Both the position numbers and the translations under genes were made by a program. DNA of 14,699 nt from Bacteroidales bacterium (GTDB taxonomy: Bacteria > Bacteroidota > Bacteroidia > Bacteroidales > JAAUTT01), in the NCBI GenBank assembly GCA_012031335.1, contig JAAUTT010000023.1, positions 1 through 14,699 of the forward strand, given 5' to 3'. Numbering within the stretch: position 1 is the stretch's first letter; the number at the start of each line of letters is the position of its first letter. Below the pieces are notes generated by a model. That model ran no database searches and was not told where the DNA came from. It worked only from the letters and a program-made list of their open reading frames with translations. Positions 7,120 through 14,699 of this stretch are shown in pieces.

Positions 7120-7887
7120 TTATATTATCTGTGTGTTATCGTCGAGCCAGTTTTTAAAATCGACTACCCGCTCCACCGTTACAAAAACATCGTCGGTTAC
7201 CGGAGGGCTCAGCGTAAGCTTTAACCGGCTTTTTGGAAATACGTTTACACAGAAAACACCATTAATGGAAATCAGGTATTGCCTGTTTACACGAAAGAAA
7301 TGCTTAGGATTGAGCTGGCTGAACAGATTATCCAGACTGAAATCAACGGAGTATTGGCGGTTATTACGGGTAACCATAAAGGTAATTCCACCTGTGGAGA
7401 AAAATATGCGATTTCGTTAACTTCTATTGTTTTAAGCTTTTCTCCTACCGAAACCATAAACCTGTCGCGATACCTTACTACCTTGGGGTTCAGAAGTTCG
7501 CGCAGCTGCGAAGAGTCGATTATAACAGCGGGACTTGTCCAGTTTCTGTACTTTTGAATAGCTGAACTAAGATCGTCTTTGTTTATGGGTTTCAGCAGGT
7601 AATCTATGCTTTAAGTTTGAAGGCTTTAATGGCATATTCGTCAAATGCCGTAGTAATATAATATTCGATTTTACTTCCACCTGATCGAATATGGCAAAGC
7701 TCAGGTCGTCGTCCAGCTGAATATCGAGGAAAATCAGGTCGGGATGCGGATTTGATTTTAACCATGCTACCGATTCTTTTACCGAAGGTATTTTGGCTAG
7801 AATGGTAATATTGGTGTCAATTTCTTGAATCATATTCTCGAGCCGACGGGCTGCAAATAATTCATCTTCGATAATAATTGTATTCAT
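7120..7887 (-). CDS. LytTR response regulator (receiver plus LytTR), three frameshifts
   Basis: With three missing bases restored, this is a complete 256-residue LytR/AlgR-type regulator. The shifts lie in short runs at about 7655-7656, 7610-7612 and 7400-7404. The receiver starts MNTIIIEDELFAARRLENMI with the acidic pair, phospho-acceptor Asp55 in LIFLDIQLDD, then IIFTTAFDEYAIKAFKLK and IDYLLKPI after correction. The linker runs through LRELLNPKVVRYRDRFMV. The LytTR DNA-binding domain contains EIAYFFSTGGITFMV and HFFRVNRQYLISINGV, ending FKNWLDDNTQII. ATG 7887 was chosen because the receiver starts there; the frame stays open to 7920 without a better start. It is the last gene of the kinase operon, 35 bases after the receiver-only paralogue. 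Phosphorylation by the upstream kinase is likely. Confidence 0.9.
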
Positions 7888-7922
7888 AGTTTTGTTGATA
7901 GTTGATCTTTTGGTTACCAAAT

Positions 7923-8333
7923 TTACCTCGAATTTACAATATCTTTGAAAATGTCAGGGTCAATTGGATGGTTAAGTTTTGGTATGTTGCGATATTTTTC
8001 GATCATCCGTTTCAGGTCATTTTGAACTATAGGTTTCAGCAGGAAATCAATTCCTTTCAGGTGAAATGCGCTTGTTGCGATTTCGTCGGTGGCAGTTGTA
8101 AATACTATTGAGCACAAAACAGGTATTTCCCTGAAAATGGTAAAGCTTAAATCGTCGTCGAGGTGGATGTCCAGAAAAATCAAATCGGGTTGCCGGTTTG
8201 CTCTGAACCAGGCTATGGAATCGCGCACCGATTCGAGTTTGGCTATCACTTCAATTCCGGCATCAATTTCTCTGATCATATTTTCCAGTCGCCTGGCAGC
8301 AAAAACTTCGTCTTCAATAATAACTATTTCCAT
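7923..8333 (-). CDS. Receiver-only response regulator, paralogue of the LytTR regulator
   Basis: The product is a 136-residue single receiver domain. Key residues are present: acidic residues in IVIIEDE, Asp55 in LIFLDIHLDD, Thr79/80 in IVFTTA and Lys100 in LLKPI. It closely resembles the neighbouring LytTR regulator (IIEDE-FAARRLENMI, DLIFLDI-LDDDLSF), so the pair arose by duplication. It ends at FKDIVNSR, where the linker to a LytTR domain should continue, and the next gene starts 35 bases later. No LytTR remnant lies between them in any frame, so truncation is not a frameshift artefact. It may compete for phosphate from the kinase or act through protein contacts. An upstream ATG at 8364 (MKQPDTKKNK) would be in frame if the nine-A run before ATG 8333 were eight. 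Confidence 0.88.
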   Translation of the reverse strand: MEIVIIEDEVFAARRLENMIREIDAGIEVIAKLESVRDSIAWFRANRQPDLIFLDIHLDDDLSFTIFREIPVLCSIVFTTATDEIATSAFHLKGIDFLLKPIVQNDLKRMIEKYRNIPKLNHPIDPDIFKDIVNSR

Positions 8334-8400
8334 TTTATTTTTTTTTGGTATCAGGTTGCTTCATTTCGCTAACTAATTATTTATTACAATAACATAACAA

Positions 8401-11400
8401 TTAAACCCCTTTTTCGACCAAAGGTACTTTGGCTATAAACCGGGTTTTGGTTTTTTCAAATATGGGTTCCTTACTTATTAAGAGCTTATAACGGTTCTGG
8501 ATATTTTTAAGACCAACACCGGTAGAAATAAGGTGTGATGGTCTTTCCTGGAGATTGTTGATAACATTAAGGTAATTGTTTCTATCTACAAAGATATCGA
8601 TTATCAGTGGGTCCGATTTGGTCATGATATTGTGCTTAATCGCATTTTCGATAAGCAATTGCATGGCCAGCGGAATGATAAGCAAAAATCGTTTATCAGT
8701 TGGAATTTCGATATTCACCTTTATTTTACCTACAAAGCGGATATTAAGTAAAAAAATATAAGCGTCGAGGAAGCGAAGTTCGGTGTTGAGGTCAACCAGC
8801 TCGTTATCTTTATTTCCAGCACATAACGGTATACCATCGAGAGATGTTCGGTAAACTGCTCGGCCAGATCGGGTTCCAGTTTAATGAGCGAAGTAAGCAC
8901 ATTCAGACTGTTAAACAGGAAATGTGGATTTACCTGCTGACGAAGTACTTCGAACTGCGACTGTAGATTTTCCTTTTGGAGGTTGAGTAGCTGGGTACTC
9001 GTTTCAGCAAGTTTCCGGGAGCTCTCGATGATCCGGTCTTCCAGGTCGCTGTTAAGTTGTTCAAGCTCTTCTTTGGCTTTTTTCAGTTCATTTTCGGTAT
9101 TAATACGTTCTGTGATGTCTCTTATTATGATAAAAGCTGCTGAATTGCCATTATATTCGGATGTTCGGGCATTTAGTTCCACGGTAATTATTTTTTTATC
9201 GCTCCTGATAAATTGACTTCGGTAAATACTTGTAAAATTTTCGCCAACCATTCGGCGATTATGATAGTCTATCATTGTCTGGTGGTTGTCGGGAACAACA
9301 AAATCCAGATAAGGTTTATTTATAAGTGATTCCATGGGATACCTCATAATATCGCACATAGCCTGGTTGGCAAATTTCAGGATTCCATCCTGCGCAATTA
9401 CTATTCCGTCGGTAGCATTTTCAATCAGAGAGCGATACTTAATTTCACTTTCCAGCAGGGCATCCTGCATCTTTTTATTTTCGGTAATATCGCGCGAGGT
9501 AACAATCTGAATTTTCTTATTTTTAAAGGTGGTAAACCCTGCACTCAGTTCCACCGGGAAAATACTGCCATCCTTTCTTTTATGAAAACGCAAATGCACC
9601 CTGGTATCGTTCCTGTTGGTTGCCCGGGAAGTTTCTTCAGGTTCTGCCGAAACATCCGTGTTTTTCATCCTGAGTAATTCTTCGCGCGAATAACCATAAA
9701 TAGCAGTTGCGGCAGGGTTAACATCGAGAATCTGGCCGTTTTCAGTATCAATCATAAAGATAGCATCCGATTCGGCTTCGAACAGTAAGCGGTATTTTTC
9801 TTCACTTTGACGGAGTTCATCTTCTATTGCCTTGCGTTCGGATATATCGATGATAATTCCGCGTGATCCGGCAACTGAACCATTTTCGACGATAGGAGTA
9901 CCATATATGATTACAGGAAAAGTAGTTCCGTCGGAACGAAGTGCCTTATACTCCTTAGGTTCAGAGTTAAAGGGCTGAAGTACACCGTTAGTATAATGAA
10001 TGTTACCAGATTCGTGGATGAGCGACTCCTTTATTCGTTCGATATCTTCCGGAACAAAAAATTCATATGCTTTTTACATTCATGATTATCAATGCCAAAG
10101 GCTTTAAGTCCTGCCTTATTCATGAATGTCGGATTATATTCAGTGTCGAGTTCATAAATTATCTGAGGAAGCATTTCGGAGAGTTCACGGAATCGACGTT
10201 CACTTTTGGCAAGGGCCTCCTGCTATACGTTTGTTTTCGGTAATATCGTGCGATGTAAAAAAGCTGGCCCAGATACCTCCATATTCGATCATGGTCGACG
10301 AGGTTTCGCATTCGCGTATTTCACCGGTTTTGCTAACCATCCGGAATACTTCGTTAATCGTTGAAAAATCAAGTTCGCTTCTTCGTTTGGCAATATCAAG
10401 TGCTTTTTGGGTTTCGTCCGGGTGTATGGTATTTATTGCCGGCATTTTATACAGCTCTTCGGTAGAGTAACCGAGCATGTCGCAAAAAGTCCGGTTGGCA
10501 AAAAGTATTTTATTGTCGCGGACTATAAGGATACCGTCCTGCGAATTTTCTACCAGAACTTTGTATTTGGCTTCGTTTTCGCGAAGTGCATTTTGCAGCG
10601 CTTCATGTTCGGTAATGTCGCGCAAGGTAATGAACGAGGCAAGTTTGCCATTAATAGTTACGCTGGTTGCCATCATTTCGGCAAGGAAACGGTTTCCATC
10701 CTTTCGCACAAAATGAGCTTTATAGGTTTGGTTTAAAATTTCGCCTTTCATACGTTGTGTGTGATAGGAAATAATCCTTTCGCGGTCTTCGGGCGCTAAA
10801 ATACTGGTGGGTTCAATTTTTAAAAGTTCCTCGTGGCTGTAACCCATCATTTCCTGAAACACCTTGTTGAAATAAAGAAATCTAAAATCTTGGGTAAGCA
10901 CTACGCTGTCCAATGAATTTTCGATGAGGGTCCGATAAAGATTCTCACTTTCTTTCAGGGCAAGGTCCATGTTCTTATGTTCTGTAACGTCCTGCTGAAT
11001 AATGATATATCCATCAATTTCGCCATTTTCATTTTTGTATGGCGAAGCAATGGTGTTGGCCCAGTATTTTTGGCCGTTTTTATGATAGGAGAGTAATTCC
11101 CCCTGCCAGGTTTCGCCTTTTTGCAATGTTTCAGCAATTTGACGCTGCTCCACAGATATTTCCCTCTTGTAAATGGTATCGTTTATATGATTATTCAGTA
11201 AATCTTTGGTTGTATAGCCAGATATTTGTGTAAAGTGCGGATTTATGTATTCGAACCGCATACTTTTATTAATGATATAAACGGCTGCCGGAGCCTGATC
11301 CAGGATTAACCGGAATTTGCTGAGTTCGGCCGATGTCGTTTTAAGTTCGTGTTTGGTTCTGCGCAAAGGAAGCAGGCGATGTAATAGTTTCTTAAGCAAC

Positions 11401-11402
11401 AT
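8401..11402 (-). CDS. Six-PAS LytS-type sensor histidine kinase (three frameshifts)
   Basis: Corrected at about 10223 (extra base), 10071-10075 (missing T on the plus strand) and 8809-8811 (missing T), the gene encodes about 1000 residues. There are six PAS domains in a row, each ending in a D-I/V-T/S-E-x linker: QQDVTEHKN, LRDITEHEA, SHDITENKR, IIDISERKA, SRDITENKK and IRDITERIN. A coiled coil (KKAKEELEQLNSDLEDRI) follows. Then comes the His_kinase (PF06580) domain with phospho-acceptor His827 in QVNPHFLFNSLNVL, the N box QLLIENAIKHN and the glycine box ISTGVGLKNIQNRY. There is no membrane segment, so it senses cytoplasmic cues. It is followed after 67 bases by the receiver gene, then by the LytTR regulator. 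Uncorrected it shows as three large open pieces plus a stretch around 9756-10200. Cofactors of the PAS domains cannot be read from sequence alone. Confidence 0.92.
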
Positions 11403-11469
11403 TTTTTCAGTGATTTTTTTTTCGATAACCCAATGTTAAAAAATAAAACCGGATATGAATAAAATGCAT

Positions 11470-12588
11470 CTATAAAATTCTTTTCATCCCTGGTATGAGT
11501 CTCATAAGATTTGCCAGTAAAATGCAACCAGCGAAACTCATTATTGCTGCCAGTAAAAATTTTAATTCAGGTAAAAGATTGATATGCTCCAAAAGCATCG
11601 TAAAACCTACCACAACCGGAGGATGGATAAAATAAACCGCGTAACTGTTTGCAGCCAGATTCCGGGTAAGATTATTTGTAAAATTGAAGTGTCTTTTGAA
11701 AAATACAAGCAAAAAATAACTGATCCCAACACATGTAAAAGCTTCCCATATCGTTAGCATTAACGATTGAAGATGCCATCCGCCAACAAAGAGAGGCATT
11801 GTATCGGGATGTTTAGAAAGGTAAATTAACGCGCCAAAAATAAAAATTACCAGGAACATTGAAACCCCAAACCACACCATTCCATTTCTGTAAGAGAGTT
11901 TTTCGAGCCAGTTTTTACGACTTGCCACCATTCCCATCACATAAAATGCCATATAAAGAGTAAAATAACCCAATTGAAGTCCGAATACATTTTCGCCTAT
12001 CGATAAAAACAGACGGAAAACAAAAGCCAGAATTGCGCAAGCTATTGTGAAATAAATAATTTTTGAAGTTGAGGGAAATTTTTCGGTGAAAAACCCTGAA
12101 AAACGGACTGCAGATATTTTACGATAGATTAAATATACTCCTTCGAACATTAAAAGAGAAAGAACAAACCACATGTGTGCAGGAGACAAGTGTTTGGTAA
12201 CAACTGCAACAAAAAATCGCTGAAACTCCCGGTATATGCTTTTGTATAAACCTGAATACCATAAGTGATGACCGGATGAAGTATAAAAATATAAACCAGA
12301 AGTGGTATGCCAAGACGCATCAGCCGATCAGTAAAATATTTCGAAGCTCCTTTTTTGTCGTACGAGGCCGGCACAAAATAAGCTGATATAAAGAAGAAAA
12401 GGCTCATAAAAAAATGCCTGGTTTACGGCCAGCATTGCCGAAAGGACAAGTTTTGCAGAATCGCCCACCTTTTCGGGTGATACATAAAACCATCCGCCCA
12501 TGGCGCCATACCCAATAGCTGTATGATGGATAATTACCAGAAAGGTAAGTAATATGCGGATATTGTCGAGGTAGTGCAGTCGTTTCAT
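11470..12588 (-). CDS. Acyltransferase 3 family membrane protein (two frameshifts)
   Basis: Two opposite shifts (extra A in the run 12408-12414, missing A in the run 12211-12216) restore a 372-residue protein. It is an integral membrane acyltransferase of the OafA/OpgC superfamily (Acyl_transf_3). It starts MKRLHYLDNIRILLTFLVII then HHTAIGYG; His21/His22 lie in the conserved active-site position. Corrected junctions read NQAFFMSLFFFISAYFVPAS and SDFFVAVVTKHLSPAHMWFV. About ten hydrophobic spans follow, with the family's late motif SYAVYFIHPPVVV. It probably transfers an acyl group to a surface carbohydrate or a small molecule; the substrate is unknown. It ends 67 bases before the six-PAS kinase, in the same direction, so co-transcription is possible. 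A promoter-like element precedes it. Confidence 0.88.
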
Positions 12589-12619
12589 GTTTTTACTGGC
12601 TGTTTTACGATTTTTGAAT

Positions 12620-12647
12620 CAAAAGTATGTGCCTGTTACCATACAAA
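12620..12647 (-). promoter_or_regulatory. Candidate promoter of the acyltransferase gene
   Basis: Read on the minus strand, TTTG (12647-12644) is followed after 16 bases by TACTTTTG (12627-12620), an exact TAnnTTTG match. The ATG at 12588 is 31 bases further. The spacing is slightly shorter than usual. It separates the acyltransferase from the upstream MBL gene and may drive the kinase operon too. Confidence 0.5.
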
Positions 12648-12708
12648 GAAAAATGATATATTGAATTCGGGATTTTAACAGTTGAGTTACTGAAAAGCGA
12701 TCTTGATA

Positions 12709-13415
12709 TTAATTTCCGGTTTTTCTTTTATTGAATTCTCTTAGTACCAATTCCCTGCTATTAGCCGATCCGTGAGAAGGAAGAAATACTGAACAGTTGG
12801 TTTCCAGCAACTTTTCCCAGCTTTGAACTATCTGACGAACATCGTTGCCAAAAGGAGGCATAACCGACCCTTTAAAAACACCGAACATAACATCGCCTAC
12901 CAGGGCAATTTCATCATTAATAATTACACTCATACATCCTTTTGTATGGCCCGGGGTGGAAATTATCTGTGCCTTAAATCCGGTTACGTTCAGGTCGAGA
13001 ACCGAATCGACCAATATATGAGCCTTACAAGGTTCATAGTGTGCATGAGCAAAAAACATATCAGCAAAAAGACTTGTCATGATAGCGGGTAATAAAATTA
13101 GTACCGGAAACAATGATGTTCATTGCCTGCTGCTAGATGGGTTGCATCGTTCCTGTGTACAATTACCCTTGAATTATATTTTTCTTTTATCCTGTGTGCA
13201 TTTCCGGCATGGTCGAAGTGAGCATGTGTAAGAATCAGAAAATCAATATGATCAATTTGCAATGCATTTAAACGGTTTTGCAATTTCTTCCACATATTTT
13301 TCGGGCCTGTATCAATCAATACATGCTGTTTACCATTGGTAAGCAAAAAGGAGTTGCTTCGGCCCGAAAGAATCCTTATAATGGTATTACCATCAGTTGT
13401 TTGCCAGCTTTTCAT
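12709..13415 (-). CDS. MBL-fold metallo-hydrolase (one frameshift near 13108)
   Basis: The product is about 235 residues after restoring one base in the AAA at 13108-13110 (minus strand: TTT). The full metal-ligand set of the metallo-beta-lactamase fold is present: THAHFDHAG (His64, His66, Asp68, His69), STPGHTKG (His157), LVGDVMFG (Asp175) and LPSHG (His215). It therefore probably holds two metal ions, as in glyoxalase II-like hydrolases. The substrate is unknown. ATG 13415 starts inside the 3' end of the upstream membrane-protein gene (23-base overlap), suggesting translational coupling. The residues just after the shift (FPVLILLPAIMTSLF) are unusually hydrophobic, so the shift position is slightly uncertain. 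The fold is certain. Confidence 0.9.
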
Positions 13416-14118
13416 ACAGCGAATTTTGATTGGTAGAAAAATATCTCAGTAAATATATGTCAATAATTAAAACGAGGACATTCCATATAATTAAGGCAGC
13501 AAAGCCAGCCGGCGAAAAGAGCCATTTCATATTGACGGATGTCATTAAAGCACTGCCAATGCTGCAAAGTCCATTTACAAGAAACAGGATTTTTAAGGTT
13601 CGCTCCGTTTTTTGTTTTCCAAATATAGCCGCCATAAAAACAAAAGACAATCCAATACCGCCCCAACCGTACATTTCGAGCGCCCAGGCAAATGAACCCG
13701 GATTGGCCATAGAAAAGACTGCTAGAACTGAGGCTGTTTCAGGCGGATTATTACTTGCAAGATAAGGCACATAGGTGGTTTGGATAATATAATTCAGGAA
13801 AACTACCGCTGTAAAAACGATGTTGATGACTAAAGCGGTAAAAGCAACGATTTTCTTTTCATTGTAAGCTAAAAAGTACAGGCTTATAAAAGTCATTAGC
13901 GAACCAATAATTAAGAAATAGCCGCAAAAGAATGTAGCAGTTTGTATTGGATGAAACGATTTAACAAAAAGAGCTGCATTCTGCCATAAAGGTTGAGGAT
14001 AAAAAATGGTTGAAAGAACCGGAAATACCAAACCCGAGAATATAATTCCTATAATATTGATATACACTGCGGTTTTACCAAAAGCGTATATATTGGTTTT
14101 ATTAATATCGTAAGTCAT
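13393..14118 (-). CDS. Six-span membrane protein of unknown function
   Basis: The product is 241 residues with no frameshift. Hydrophobic spans lie at about 17-40, 60-84, 90-113, 142-166, 174-196 and 203-227. The N-terminus is short and polar (MTYDINKTNIYAFGK) and the C-terminal tail hydrophilic (FSTNQNSLYEKLANN). A small loop, YLASNNPPETASVL, follows the third span and a glycine motif, YGWGGIGLSF, opens the fourth. I do not recognise the family. It overlaps the MBL hydrolase gene by 23 bases and is the first gene of the leftward run, so it may share a transcript and function with that enzyme. Confidence 0.75.
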   Translation of the reverse strand: MTYDINKTNIYAFGKTAVYINIIGIIFSGLVFPVLSTIFYPQPLWQNAALFVKSFHPIQTATFFCGYFLIIGSLMTFISLYFLAYNEKKIVAFTALVINIVFTAVVFLNYIIQTTYVPYLASNNPPETASVLAVFSMANPGSFAWALEMYGWGGIGLSFVFMAAIFGKQKTERTLKILFLVNGLCSIGSALMTSVNMKWLFSPAGFAALIIWNVLVLIIDIYLLRYFSTNQNSLYEKLANN

Positions 14119-14678
14119 TATTTATGATGTTTTTATCGTATTTATATTTTATATGAAATTGTTTTTTATTCCGGTAAAAATAAAAGTTCAGAACTAATGA
14201 ACTGAAAAGGTAAATAGTGAGTTCCCTTTATTGGGTATTAAAAAGGGTATTTTGTTGATTAATTCAATTTGCCAACTATTCAAGATTTATTTCAATAGTA
14301 ACATGGAAATTAACCGGAAAACTAAGATAATTTATGATTCCAGGTGAAAGAACATCCAGCATTTACCTGATTTATGTTAATCAAAAGAGTTGTGAAAAGA
14401 TTATAATTAATCCAGTGGTATAAGGAATGCTGATATAATGACATGTTTTTAAACTGTATAAAATATTAGGAATAGGTTAATCTTAGATTAGGGTATGATT
14501 TTAGGAAAAATTTGAATTCATTAGCTAAAGTATTTAATAAACAATGGGTTATAATTAATATAAAAATCAAAATAGTTATTGATTGTTTTTCATTAAAGTT
14601 TAATATCTGTTTCAGGTTAGATAAAAGTTATTAGCTGAACTTGGTATCCAAAATAAACCAATAACTATTTCTTTAATT
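14119..14678. other. AT-rich intergenic region between divergent genes
   Basis: I see no open frame of interest on either strand and no RNA gene. It must hold the control regions of the leftward membrane-protein gene and of the rightward gene at 14679. No clean TAnnTTTG with a matching -33 element was found for either. Visible structure is a weak hairpin TTTTTA-TTCCGG-TAAAAA at 14163-14180, two copies of TTATAATTAAT near 14400 and 14549, and the inverted repeat listed separately. Confidence 0.6.
14570..14670. repeat. 12-base inverted repeat upstream of the last gene
   Basis: AAATAGTTATTG (14570-14581) and CAATAACTATTT (14659-14670) are perfect reverse complements, 77 bases apart. The second arm ends eight bases before the ATG at 14679. 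It could be a pair of operator half-sites or a long-range stem. In AT-rich DNA, chance is not excluded. Confidence 0.35.
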
Positions 14679-14699
14679 ATGAAAAAACTAATTTTAGCC
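14679..14699 (+). CDS. Start of a gene running out of the window, probably an exported protein
   Basis: ATG followed by AAAAAACTAATTTTAGCC gives MKKLILA, the typical start of a signal peptide (two Lys, then hydrophobic). Only seven codons are visible, so nothing can be said about function. The long AT-rich upstream region and a poor RBS are usual for Bacteroidota genes. Confidence 0.5.

Noticed and set aside
7133..7557. Plus-strand open frames across the LytTR region
   Set aside because: They are antisense to the LytTR domain and its linker, which have clear family motifs on the minus strand.
10126..10736. Plus-strand open frames across the PAS kinase
   Set aside because: They are antisense shadows of strongly conserved PAS sequence; no protein family is visible.
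1..14699. CRISPR arrays, tRNA or rRNA genes, insertion sequences, phage genes, defence systems
   Set aside because: Looked for on both strands; no repeats with spacers, cloverleaf, transposase motif or defence-gene signature was seen.

Overview
The window looks like chromosome of a member of the Bacteroidota, probably an environmental or marine Bacteroidales/Marinilabiliales relative. The grounds are AT-rich DNA, protein families typical of that phylum (LytTR regulators paired with LytS-type kinases, AraC regulators of the MEQAIKKYP... type, SagB-like nitroreductase), absence of Shine-Dalgarno sequences, and several TAnnTTTG-type -7 promoter elements. I see no rRNA, tRNA, CRISPR array, insertion sequence or phage gene.

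Layout. Positions 1-6887 are transcribed rightward. They hold the end of an alpha/beta hydrolase whose stop codon overlaps the start of a GAF-type sensor histidine kinase, then two GNAT acetyltransferases in tandem, a small membrane protein, a SagB-like nitroreductase, an AraC regulator, a small ferredoxin-like-fold protein, and a DapB-like NAD(P) oxidoreductase. Positions 6888-14118 are transcribed leftward. In transcription order they hold a six-span membrane protein, an MBL-fold hydrolase overlapping it, an acyltransferase-3 membrane protein, a roughly 1000-residue soluble kinase with six PAS domains, a receiver-only response regulator, and a full receiver-LytTR regulator. The last 560 bases before 14679 are AT-rich and non-coding. 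A new rightward gene, probably exported, begins at 14679 and runs off the window.

The most coherent system is the leftward signalling set at 7120-11402. A multi-PAS LytS-type kinase is followed by two paralogous receivers. One carries a LytTR DNA-binding domain; the other stops exactly where that domain's linker should begin.

Reading frames. Nine of the fifteen substantial genes are broken by single-base shifts, about 16 in all. All but a few lie in runs of the same base. In every case undoing the shifts gives a continuous protein with recognisable domains and a length divisible by three. I therefore treat these genes as intact genes with homopolymer sequence errors, not as pseudogenes, and I give full spans with the shift positions.
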